DNA of 64,000 nucleotides from Bacteroidales bacterium UBA5326 (GTDB taxonomy: Bacteria; Bacteroidota; Bacteroidia; Bacteroidales; UBA932), in the NCBI GenBank assembly GCA_002408205.1, contig DHQY01000007.1, forward strand, positions 246,735-310,734, given 5' to 3'. Both the position numbers and the translations under genes were made by a program. This document shows positions 7,726-15,685 of the stretch, in pieces (within the stretch, counting starts at the first letter, position 1; each line of letters starts with the position of its first letter). The notes under the pieces were generated by a model. The model saw only the letters and a list, made by a program, of their open reading frames with translations. It was not told where the DNA came from and did not search any database.

Positions 7726-8589
7726 ATGAGCAGACTTACCATCGCTATTCAAAAAAACGGACGCTTAAGCGAAAAATCACTGCAACTGCTGAAAGATTGC
7801 GGAATCAAGATCAACAATGGCAAAAGCGACAGACAACTTAAAACAGAGGCTCTGAATTTCCCCCTGGATATTCTTTTTCTCAGGGATAACGATATTCCAC
7901 ATTATGTGGAACAGGGCGTGGCACATATAGGGATCGTAGGAGAAAACGAGGTGTGGGAACAGGAGAAGGACGTCCAGGTGGTAGACCGGCCGGGATTTGC
8001 CCAATGCAGGCTGTCGCTGGCTATTGCCAAGGATGAACCCTATGCGGGACTTGAATATTTCAACGGCAAACGAATAGCCACCAGTTATCCGGGAATACTC
8101 CGTAAATTCTGCGAAGAAAACCGACTGGATGTGAAAATAGAAGAGATTGGGGGAAGTGTGGAAATTGCTCCCGGCATTGGGTTGTCACATGGTATCTTTG
8201 ATATTGTCAGCACCGGCAGCACCCTTATTATGAACGGGCTCCGGGAGGTAAAAGTAGTGACCAAAAGCGCCGCAGTGATCATTGCCAACAAGGAATTGGA
8301 CCGCAGCCGGCAAAACCTGCTTTCGGACCTGCTCTTCAGGATAAAGGCCGTACGTTCAGCAGCAGAGAACAAATACATACTGCTTAACGCTCCCGAAGAA
8401 GCCATAGAAAAGATTGTATCGGTCCTTCCCGGCATGAAATCACCCACGGTACTGCCCCTGGCTCTCAAGGGATGGGTAAGCATCCATTCCGTGGTACGCG
8501 AAGACGTCTTCTGGGAAACCATAGACCTTCTGAAACAGGCCGGAGCACAGGGAATCCTGGTCGTTCCCATAGAAAAAATGATTCTATAA
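7726..8589 (+). CDS. hisG: ATP phosphoribosyltransferase, long form
   Basis: 287 residues. It catalyses the first, committed step of histidine synthesis (ATP + PRPP). The PRPP-binding loop DIVSTGSTLIMNG is near residue 165. The C-terminal ACT-like regulatory domain (about 210-287) is present, so this is the long HisG, feedback-inhibited by histidine and not needing HisZ. It is the first structural gene after the attenuator. hisD follows 11 nt later. Confidence 0.96.
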   Translation: MSRLTIAIQKNGRLSEKSLQLLKDCGIKINNGKSDRQLKTEALNFPLDILFLRDNDIPHYVEQGVAHIGIVGENEVWEQEKDVQVVDRPGFAQCRLSLAIAKDEPYAGLEYFNGKRIATSYPGILRKFCEENRLDVKIEEIGGSVEIAPGIGLSHGIFDIVSTGSTLIMNGLREVKVVTKSAAVIIANKELDRSRQNLLSDLLFRIKAVRSAAENKYILLNAPEEAIEKIVSVLPGMKSPTVLPLALKGWVSIHSVVREDVFWETIDLLKQAGAQGILVVPIEKMIL

Positions 8590-8600
8590 ACAGTACAGAT

Positions 8601-9893
8601 ATGAAAATAACAGATTATCCCGCACCGGAAACATGGGCATCCCTTTCGGAACGTCCTCAGATAGACAGAAAAACACTGGAAAAAGCCGTAGACTGCATAT
8701 TCGACGAAGTCCGCAAAGATGGTGACAAAGCGGTTCTGCGCTATGCACAGCTTTTTGATAATGCGCGCTACGCAGATCTGGTTGTAGACCGGGCCTGCAT
8801 TGAAGGGGCCACTGCACAGATTGACGACAGCCTGAAGAAAGCCATTGCTTTCGCCTATGAAAACATTATGAGCTTCCATGCATCTCAGCTCAGTGACCTC
8901 AGGAGATTGAAAGAAAACAAGATACAAACTGTCAAAGGCGTAACCTGCTGGAGGGAAACACGTCCCATAGAAAAGGTGGGCATCTATATTCCCGGCGGAA
9001 GCGCCCCCCTGTTTTCTACGGTTCTCATGCTGGGCATCCCCGCCATGCTGGCAGGATGCAAGAAGATCGTACTTTGCACTCCGGCAGACAAAGACGGTAT
9101 TATTAATCCTGCTATCCTCTATACTGCCGGACTGGTTGGAATTGATACAATTATCAGGGCGGGAGGCATTCAGGCCATTGCAGCAATGACTTTCGGAACC
9201 GAAAGCATTCCCCGGGTGAATAAGATATTCGGACCCGGAAACCAGTATGTTACCGCAGCCAAACAAAAGGCCCAATTACTGGGCACTGCCATAGATCTTC
9301 CGGCAGGTCCGAGTGAGGTCCTTATTATTGCAGACCGGACGGCAGACCCCGCTTTCGTGGCAGCCGACCTGCTTTCCCAGGCGGAACACGGTCCCGACAG
9401 CCAGGTATTGCTGCTTTCAGACGACCGGTCACTTATAGAAAATGCCCTGTGTGAGACCCAACGGCAACTGGCCCTGCTTCCCAGAAAAGATACGGCGGCC
9501 AAAGCCCTGGCAAACAGCAAGGCACTTCTCATGCAAAACATCGATGAATGTTTCGCTTTCAGCAATGTATACGCGCCGGAGCACCTTATTATCGCCACTG
9601 ACCGGGCCACACAACAGGCAGCCAAAGTGACGAGCGCAGGATCTGTATTTCTGGGAGCCTACAGTTGTGAAAGCGCCGGCGATTATGCAAGCGGTACCAA
9701 CCATACCCTGCCTACCGGCGGATATGCCGGATCCTGCGGCGGCGTATCGGTGGAAAGCTTTATCAAATACATATCTTTCCAGTACATTACAGAAGAAGGC
9801 CTGAACAACATGGCCGGGAGCATTACCGCCATGGCCGCAGCCGAAGGACTTCAGGCACACGCCAATGCCGTAAACGTAAGAAAACAGAAATAA
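8601..9893 (+). CDS. hisD: Histidinol dehydrogenase
   Basis: 430 residues from the ATG at 8601. It oxidises L-histidinol to L-histidine in two NAD+-dependent steps with a bound zinc. Family motifs: GPGNQYVTAAKQ, LPAGPSEVLIIAD, QAEHGPDSQ (zinc and catalytic region) and NVYAPEHLII. A longer frame open from 8472 overlaps hisG and is not used. It is placed second in the operon although it performs the last step, an order common in his operons. Five nt separate it from the hisC-hisB fusion. Confidence 0.96.
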   Translation: MKITDYPAPETWASLSERPQIDRKTLEKAVDCIFDEVRKDGDKAVLRYAQLFDNARYADLVVDRACIEGATAQIDDSLKKAIAFAYENIMSFHASQLSDLRRLKENKIQTVKGVTCWRETRPIEKVGIYIPGGSAPLFSTVLMLGIPAMLAGCKKIVLCTPADKDGIINPAILYTAGLVGIDTIIRAGGIQAIAAMTFGTESIPRVNKIFGPGNQYVTAAKQKAQLLGTAIDLPAGPSEVLIIADRTADPAFVAADLLSQAEHGPDSQVLLLSDDRSLIENALCETQRQLALLPRKDTAAKALANSKALLMQNIDECFAFSNVYAPEHLIIATDRATQQAAKVTSAGSVFLGAYSCESAGDYASGTNHTLPTGGYAGSCGGVSVESFIKYISFQYITEEGLNNMAGSITAMAAAEGLQAHANAVNVRKQK

Positions 9894-9898
9894 AAAGA

Positions 9899-11545
9899 AT
9901 GAACATGAACCCCATACCATCACCACTAAAACTGGCACGAAAAAACATTCTCCATATGGACCCCTACACATGTGCCCGTATGGAATACACAGAAAAGGGA
10001 GGCATTTTCCTGGATGCCAATGAAAATCCGTTTGGCGTATATAACCGTTACCCCGACCCTTTGCAGACCGAACTCAAACAACGGCTGGGAGAGTTAAAAT
10101 CGGTTTCACCGGATTCAATCTTTATCGGGAACGGAAGCGATGAGATTATAGATCTGCTGGTCAGGATCTTTTGCGAACCCGGTAGGGACCGGGTCCTCAC
10201 GTTCTCCCCTACTTACGGCATGTACGATGTAGCCTGCCGGATAAACGACGTAGAACTTCTGACCATTCCGCTAAACAGTGAATTCCAGATAGATAAAGAA
10301 GCATACCTGAAAAAAATAAAAAACCCGTCTTTTAAAATGGTCATTGCCTGCAGTCCCAACAATCCTACCGGAAACGTACTGGACCATTTGGAACTGATTG
10401 CCGGATCGTTCCCGGGCATTGTAGTGATTGACGAAGCCTATAATGACTTCAGCCAGACCCCTTCGTATGTGGCGCTTACAAAACAATACCCTAACCTGGT
10501 TGTCCTGCAGACATTCAGCAAGGCATGGGGCCTTGCCGGAGCCAGGGTAGGCATGGCTTTCGCGGGAGATGAAATCATTGGACTGCTAAACAAAGTAAAG
10601 GCTCCATATAATGTAAGTTCCCTTAACCAACAGGCCGCACTGGACGCTCTTAAAGACGGCGAAGGCTTCCAAAAAAGAAAAGAACTCATCTGTGCGGAAA
10701 GGGAATACATGATCCGGCAACTGTCCAAAGCCCCGGGAATAATAAAGGTATTCCCTTCCCAGACCAATTTTTTGCTTGTTGAGGCCGACGATGCGGAACA
10801 ACTCTACCACTATCTCCTCTCCAAAAGTCTGATCACACGAAACAGAAGCCGTCTGATTCCCGGTTGCCTGCGCATTACCGTTGGTTCACCGCTTGAAAAC
10901 AGGCTGCTGCTGCAGGCGCTTGGTGTAGAGGAAAGCCTGCCTGTCCGGAGGGTAGCGCAGATCAGGCGTCATACCTCAGAGACAACCATCCAGGTGGAAC
11001 TGGATCTCGATGGAACGGGCCAGGGCTGCATATCTACTGGGATTCCGTTCTTTGACCATATGCTGGAGCAGGTTGCCCGCCACGGAAACATAGATCTTAC
11101 AGTCCAGGCATCCGGTGATCTCAGGAAGACCGCCAACGGGGAATACCGTACCGACAGCCACCACCTGATAGAAGACGTGGGGCTTTGTCTGGGTGAGGCT
11201 TTCAGGAAAAGCCTCGGAGACAAGGCGGGCATAGAACGGTACGGCTTCACGTTACCCATGGACGATTCACTGGCACAGGCCGCCATCGACTTCGGGGGCA
11301 GACCTCAACTGGTCTGGAACGCCGAATACCGCCGGGAATTCATTGGTGAGATGCCTGCAGAAATGCTTCCCCACTTTTTTAAATCGTTCTGCGACACAGC
11401 GCAGTGTAACCTGAATATCCGGGCAGAAGGTCAGAACGAACACCATAAGGCCGAGGCCACCTTCAAAGCGTTTGCCCGTGCCCTGAGGATGGCTGCCGCC
11501 CGAACCGGGAGCTCAGTAATACCCAGTACGAAAGGAACGTTATGA
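9899..11545 (+). CDS. hisCB: Histidinol-phosphate aminotransferase fused to imidazoleglycerol-phosphate dehydratase
   Basis: 548 residues in one frame. Residues 1 to about 345 are HisC, a fold-type I PLP aminotransferase with the PLP lysine K208 in TFSKAWGLAGARVG and the PNNPTG motif near 142. Residues about 355-548 are an IGPD domain of the normal stand-alone length (about 195), with FFDHMLEQVARHG, DSHHLIEDVG and NEHHKAEATFKAFARAL carrying the metal-binding His residues. These two enzymes act two steps apart (IGPD, then HisC), so the fusion may channel imidazole-acetol phosphate. The histidinol-phosphatase half of the usual bifunctional HisB is absent. Both ATG 9899 and ATG 9905 are possible starts. 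The stop overlaps hisH by 4 nt (ATGA). Confidence 0.95.
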   Translation: MNMNPIPSPLKLARKNILHMDPYTCARMEYTEKGGIFLDANENPFGVYNRYPDPLQTELKQRLGELKSVSPDSIFIGNGSDEIIDLLVRIFCEPGRDRVLTFSPTYGMYDVACRINDVELLTIPLNSEFQIDKEAYLKKIKNPSFKMVIACSPNNPTGNVLDHLELIAGSFPGIVVIDEAYNDFSQTPSYVALTKQYPNLVVLQTFSKAWGLAGARVGMAFAGDEIIGLLNKVKAPYNVSSLNQQAALDALKDGEGFQKRKELICAEREYMIRQLSKAPGIIKVFPSQTNFLLVEADDAEQLYHYLLSKSLITRNRSRLIPGCLRITVGSPLENRLLLQALGVEESLPVRRVAQIRRHTSETTIQVELDLDGTGQGCISTGIPFFDHMLEQVARHGNIDLTVQASGDLRKTANGEYRTDSHHLIEDVGLCLGEAFRKSLGDKAGIERYGFTLPMDDSLAQAAIDFGGRPQLVWNAEYRREFIGEMPAEMLPHFFKSFCDTAQCNLNIRAEGQNEHHKAEATFKAFARALRMAAARTGSSVIPSTKGTL

Positions 11546-12090
11546 TAGCCATACTCAAATACAATGCGGGAAATATCCGTTCAGTGGAAAACGCCCTGCT
11601 CCGGCTGGGTTACAGCCCGGTAATATCAGACGATGCCGGGGTACTGGCCTCGGCGGAAAAAGTGATTATTCCCGGCGTAGGCGAAGCATCCTCGGCCATG
11701 CGCTATCTTAGAGAAAAAGGACTCGACAGGGTAATCTGCGAACTCAGGCAGCCGGTCCTGGGAATTTGCCTGGGGCTGCAACTCCTCTGCCGGTCTTCAG
11801 AAGAAGGGGACACTGCCTGCCTGGGTATCTTCCCGGCCGCTGTAAAAAGATTTCCTGCGGAAGGCATTATTCCGCATATGGGATGGAACACCCTTCACGA
11901 AACTTTACAGGACGTCTATTTCGTGCACAGCTATTATGCAGAGATCTGTTCCTTCACGGTACAGACATGTACCTACATAGTGCCTTTTAGCGCAGCGCTC
12001 AGGAAAGATAATTTTTACGCGCTCCAGTACCACCCGGAAAAATCGGGCAGCACGGGCGCCGTCATACTTGAACAATTCCTGAAACAATGA
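11542..12090 (+). CDS. hisH: Imidazole glycerol phosphate synthase, glutamine amidotransferase subunit
   Basis: 182 residues, slightly shorter than most HisH (about 195-200). A class I glutaminase that feeds ammonia to HisF. The triad is visible: Cys76 in GICLGLQ, and His164 and Glu166 in YHPEKS. The region around 85-120, between nucleophile and His, is compact and accounts for the short length. It starts inside the hisCB stop (ATGA, 4-nt overlap) and ends inside the hisA start by the same overlap, so the three genes are translationally coupled. Confidence 0.95.
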   Translation: MIAILKYNAGNIRSVENALLRLGYSPVISDDAGVLASAEKVIIPGVGEASSAMRYLREKGLDRVICELRQPVLGICLGLQLLCRSSEEGDTACLGIFPAAVKRFPAEGIIPHMGWNTLHETLQDVYFVHSYYAEICSFTVQTCTYIVPFSAALRKDNFYALQYHPEKSGSTGAVILEQFLKQ

Positions 12091-12800
12091 GGATCATCCC
12101 GGCCATAGACCTGATTGACGGAAAATGCGTCCGTCTCACCCGGGGAGATTACGCCCTGCAACAAATCTATAACCCCGATCCCCTAGAGGTGGCCAAAGCA
12201 TTCGAGGGAGCAGGGCTGCAGTACCTGCACCTGGTAGATCTCGACGGAGCCCGTGCCCGACATATAGTACACCACAAAATTCTGCACGACATAGCCACCC
12301 GGACCGGTCTTAAGATAGACTTTGGAGGCGGGATAAAGAGCTCCCGGGACGTGGCCCTGGCTTTTGAAAACGGAGCCGTTCAGATCACGGCAGGCAGTAT
12401 TGCCGTTACGGACAGCGCCCTGGTTGAAGAGTGGCTTGGCGTATACGGCCCCGGCAAGATAATCCTGGGAGCTGACAGCCGGAGCGGCTTTGTGGCCACC
12501 CACGGATGGCAACGATCCACCCAACGGCCTGTGGTTGAATTCATAGGTGAATACGCGGCCAAAGGCATGTCCTATGTAATATGCACCGATATTTCGCGTG
12601 ACGGCATGTTGCAGGGCTGCTCCGCAGACCTTTACCGGGAGATCCTTCTGGAGTGTCCGGTTAAACTCATTGCCAGCGGAGGCGTTTCCTGCATGGAGGA
12701 TCTACTCCTGCTGGAAAAAACCGGCTGCGAAGGGGCCATCATTGGTAAGGCCCTCTATGAAAACAAAATAACACTTAAAGAACTGTCCCTTTTATGTTAA
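12087..12800 (+). CDS. hisA: ProFAR isomerase
   Basis: 237 residues, a TIM barrel that performs the Amadori isomerisation of ProFAR to PRFAR. Catalytic Asp8 is in IPAIDLIDGK and the second Asp near 130 is in ILGADSRSG. The phosphate-binding DFGGGIKS and ASGGVS loops are present. It overlaps hisH by 4 nt and hisF by 7 nt. Confidence 0.96.
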   Translation: MRIIPAIDLIDGKCVRLTRGDYALQQIYNPDPLEVAKAFEGAGLQYLHLVDLDGARARHIVHHKILHDIATRTGLKIDFGGGIKSSRDVALAFENGAVQITAGSIAVTDSALVEEWLGVYGPGKIILGADSRSGFVATHGWQRSTQRPVVEFIGEYAAKGMSYVICTDISRDGMLQGCSADLYREILLECPVKLIASGGVSCMEDLLLLEKTGCEGAIIGKALYENKITLKELSLLC

Positions 12801-13567
12801 AAAAACGCATCATACCCTGCCTGGATATTCTTAACGGACGTACCGTCAAAGGCGTGCATTTTGTGGACCTGCGCGATGCCGGCGATCCGGTTGAACTGGC
12901 CGGAAAATACGCTTCCCAGGGAGCCGACGAACTGGTATTCCTGGACATCACCGCCACCGTAGAGAAACGCAAAACCCTTGTGAAGCTGGTAGAGCGGATA
13001 GCCCTTGCCATTGATATTCCGTTTACCGTAGGCGGAGGTATAAGCACCGTAGCAGATGCCTCGGAACTTATTAAAGCCGGAGCAGATAAAATCAGTATCA
13101 ACTCAGCCGCTGTACGCCGTCCCGAGTTGATTGCCCAATTGGCCGGAAACTTTGGCAGCCAATGCGTTGTCGTTGCCGTTGATACCCGGACCTGTGGACC
13201 CTGTTCGGACCGTTTGCCGTCGGGATATACCGTTTATGTAGACGGAGGACGGACCAATACCGGTCTGGACACCCTTAACTGGGTACGTCAGGCCCGGGAC
13301 CTCGGGGCCGGCGAGATCCTGCTCACCTCTATGGACCATGACGGCACCCGGAACGGGTTTGCACTCGAAATCACCTCGTTGGTTACCCGGTCCGTTTCCG
13401 TTCCCGTCATTGCATCGGGAGGAGCCGGTAACATGGAGCATTTCTGGGATGTATTCCGTGAGACCGGGGCCGGAGGGGCATTGGCCGCCGGTATATTCCA
13501 TTACGGAGACGTATCTATACCCGCATTAAAGAACTACTTAAAAACCCAACAAATTCCCATACGATGA
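12794..13567 (+). CDS. hisF: Imidazole glycerol phosphate synthase, cyclase subunit
   Basis: 257 residues, a TIM barrel. Asp11 (IIPCLDIL) and the second catalytic Asp (VVVAVDTR, near 132) are present, as are the phosphate-binding VGGGI and ASGGAG loops. It pairs with HisH to make IGP and AICAR. A short segment, CGPCSDRLPSG (about 136-146), follows the second catalytic Asp. The gene overlaps hisIE by 4 nt. Confidence 0.96.
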   Translation: MLKKRIIPCLDILNGRTVKGVHFVDLRDAGDPVELAGKYASQGADELVFLDITATVEKRKTLVKLVERIALAIDIPFTVGGGISTVADASELIKAGADKISINSAAVRRPELIAQLAGNFGSQCVVVAVDTRTCGPCSDRLPSGYTVYVDGGRTNTGLDTLNWVRQARDLGAGEILLTSMDHDGTRNGFALEITSLVTRSVSVPVIASGGAGNMEHFWDVFRETGAGGALAAGIFHYGDVSIPALKNYLKTQQIPIR

Positions 13568-14169
13568 AACCCATTTCCACTATAAAGCCTGACTTCGGGA
13601 AAAGCAACGGACTCGTTCCGGCCGTAATTCAGCACTACCTTACCGGGCAGGTACTTATGCTCGGATACATGAACGCTCAGGCGTTTGAAAAAACAATGAA
13701 TGAAAAGCGGGTGACCTTTTTCAGCCGCAGCCGCCAGTGCCTTTGGACAAAAGGTGAAACCTCGGGCAATTATCTTTTTGTCAAAGAGATATTTACAGAC
13801 TGTGACAACGATACACTGCTCATCAAGGTCCTTCCGGCCGGGCCGGTATGCCACACCGGCAGCACCAATTGCTTTGGCGAAGAAACGCCCAGGGGCTTTT
13901 TGTATACGCTTGAGGATGTCATTTCACAACGTATAGCCGACAACAATCCGCAATCGTATACAAACCGTATATACCGCCAGGGTATAAACCGGATGGCCCA
14001 GAAAGTGGGAGAAGAAGCCGTGGAAGTGGTCATAGAGGCCAAGGATAATAACCGGGATCTGTTCTGCAACGAAGCCGCCGACCTGCTATACCACCTGCTA
14101 GTACTGCTCCATGCCAAAGAAGTCTCTCTCACGGATATAGAACAGGTGCTGAAGGAACGCCACAAATAA
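13564..14169 (+). CDS. hisIE: Phosphoribosyl-AMP cyclohydrolase / phosphoribosyl-ATP pyrophosphohydrolase
   Basis: 201 residues. The N-terminal cyclohydrolase (about 1-105) has FFSRSRQCLWTKGETSGN and zinc ligands in CDNDTLL and PVCHTGSTNCF. The C-terminal PRA-PH domain (about 115-201) has the EEAVEVVIEA helix. It carries out steps 2 and 3 of the pathway. It is the last gene of the operon; the convergent GH30 gene ends 1 nt beyond its stop and no separate terminator is seen. Confidence 0.96.
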   Translation: MKPISTIKPDFGKSNGLVPAVIQHYLTGQVLMLGYMNAQAFEKTMNEKRVTFFSRSRQCLWTKGETSGNYLFVKEIFTDCDNDTLLIKVLPAGPVCHTGSTNCFGEETPRGFLYTLEDVISQRIADNNPQSYTNRIYRQGINRMAQKVGEEAVEVVIEAKDNNRDLFCNEAADLLYHLLVLLHAKEVSLTDIEQVLKERHK

Positions 14170-14170
14170 C

Positions 14171-15685
14171 CTACCAGCGGAACGAGGCAACCGTACGGGG
14201 AGGAATGCTCCATGCGAAAGAATGTGTTCCGTCGTTTACAGTAATACCAATGGGGGTCCCGCTGTCGTTCAGGGCCACCAGGGCCAGGGAACCGTCCTTA
14301 TTGATAAAGGCCGAGGTATAGAGCCCGACGGCGGTGAAACCGCTGCTTTTTATTCTGAAGGCGCCCGGAAGAACCACCTTTGAAAGGTGCGCCATGGTGT
14401 AGTAGTGCGAATTGCGCGTCAGGGTCCGGTAGTTGGATGACTGAATATCAATGCAACCGTAACAGGTTCCGCACCCCCCGGGTCTGTAGGGTCCGTGCTT
14501 ATCGTCAAGCAGCAGGTTCCACATGATTACGGCCCGGCACCAGCGGTTTATACTGCCCAGGCATACTTCACGCATATTCCACATGAGGTCGTTGCTAAAA
14601 CATTCCTCTTTGGTGGCTGCGCTCCAGGTACCAATGGACATCTCGGTAAAATAGATATTCTTTTCCGGGTAACCGGCATGAATGGCATCCAGTTCCGAAA
14701 CACTTCCCCCGTAGGCGTGCCAGGCCGATCCGTCTATATACCGGGCGGCATCGGGATCTGCATAAATATTCAGAGGATATTTCCGCTGCGATGCAATGTT
14801 GTCGTAATTGAAGTTATGGTCAAAAACGACAATCCGGGTCTTTACGCCGGCGGCTTCAAAAGCCGGGCCCAGATGGTCACGGATAAAATCGCGCTGCTCC
14901 TCCCATCCCATATACAACGAAGCCGAATTGCCTCTGTTGAGCGGTTCATTCTGTATGGTAATACTCTCCAAAGGAAAACCGTTGGCCTCCATCTCCTTGA
15001 CATACAGAACAAAATACTTCGCATAATCGTTGTAATAACGGGGATTCAGCTGACCCGACGTCCAGTTGTCATAAGGTTTAAGTTCCGTCAGATTATTTAC
15101 TTTCATCCATTTGGGGCAGGTCCACGGAGAGGCCATGATCTTTAGATGGGGATTAATGGCCAAAATCTGTTTCAATATGGGGAACAGGTCCCGCTTATCA
15201 TAGGGATGGATAGCAAAGTTCTCAATTCCTTTAGTGTCGCAGCAGGTGTATTCATCGAGCGAAAAATCGGAACACCCAATGGAGATGCGTACGTAACTGT
15301 AGCCCATGCCTTCCACCGGATGAAAGACTTCCTTCAACAAGGCGGCCCGGTCTTCCTCGCTCATCTTAAGAAGATTGTAGCAGGCAGAGCCGGTAATTGC
15401 CGCCCCAAAACCATCCATCTCCTGGTATTTCTCAGCGGAATTGAGGTTAATGGTATTGGATGCCTGGTAATTCTGCTTATTAAAGTTAAGCGGCACCTTG
15501 CTGAATAAAAGGCTTTTGTCCGACGACGTCGCGTATAGTGCCACCTGTGAAGTATCTTCGCCGGGACCGGGGTCCGGAATAATGGGATCTCCGTTGCCAT
15601 TCCCCTGTCCCTTGCAGGCAGACAAGGGATTTAGCAACAAAAGCAGGGCTATAAAAAACTGAATACGGTACATATAATTATTCAA
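14171..15685 (-). CDS. GH30-family glycoside hydrolase lipoprotein
   Basis: 504 residues. A lipoprotein signal (hydrophobic run then LSAC) is followed by a Gly/Pro/Asp-rich linker, so the enzyme is probably anchored in the outer membrane. The GH30 barrel starts with the family hallmark MDGFGAAITGSA near residue 90. The acid/base Glu is in TIQNEP and the nucleophile Glu in YFTEMSIGTWS. Its C-terminal beta domain (GFTAVGLYTSAFINKDGS) is typical. Family members cleave glucosylceramide, beta-1,6-glucan or xylan; the substrate is not clear. It overlaps the upstream peptidase gene by 4 nt and ends the exported-protein operon. Confidence 0.9.
   Translation of the reverse strand: MNNYMYRIQFFIALLLLLNPLSACKGQGNGNGDPIIPDPGPGEDTSQVALYATSSDKSLLFSKVPLNFNKQNYQASNTINLNSAEKYQEMDGFGAAITGSACYNLLKMSEEDRAALLKEVFHPVEGMGYSYVRISIGCSDFSLDEYTCCDTKGIENFAIHPYDKRDLFPILKQILAINPHLKIMASPWTCPKWMKVNNLTELKPYDNWTSGQLNPRYYNDYAKYFVLYVKEMEANGFPLESITIQNEPLNRGNSASLYMGWEEQRDFIRDHLGPAFEAAGVKTRIVVFDHNFNYDNIASQRKYPLNIYADPDAARYIDGSAWHAYGGSVSELDAIHAGYPEKNIYFTEMSIGTWSAATKEECFSNDLMWNMREVCLGSINRWCRAVIMWNLLLDDKHGPYRPGGCGTCYGCIDIQSSNYRTLTRNSHYYTMAHLSKVVLPGAFRIKSSGFTAVGLYTSAFINKDGSLALVALNDSGTPIGITVNDGTHSFAWSIPPRTVASFRW

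Noticed and set aside
8085..9275. 396-codon open frame on the minus strand
   Set aside because: Antisense to hisG and hisD, both intact; random composition.
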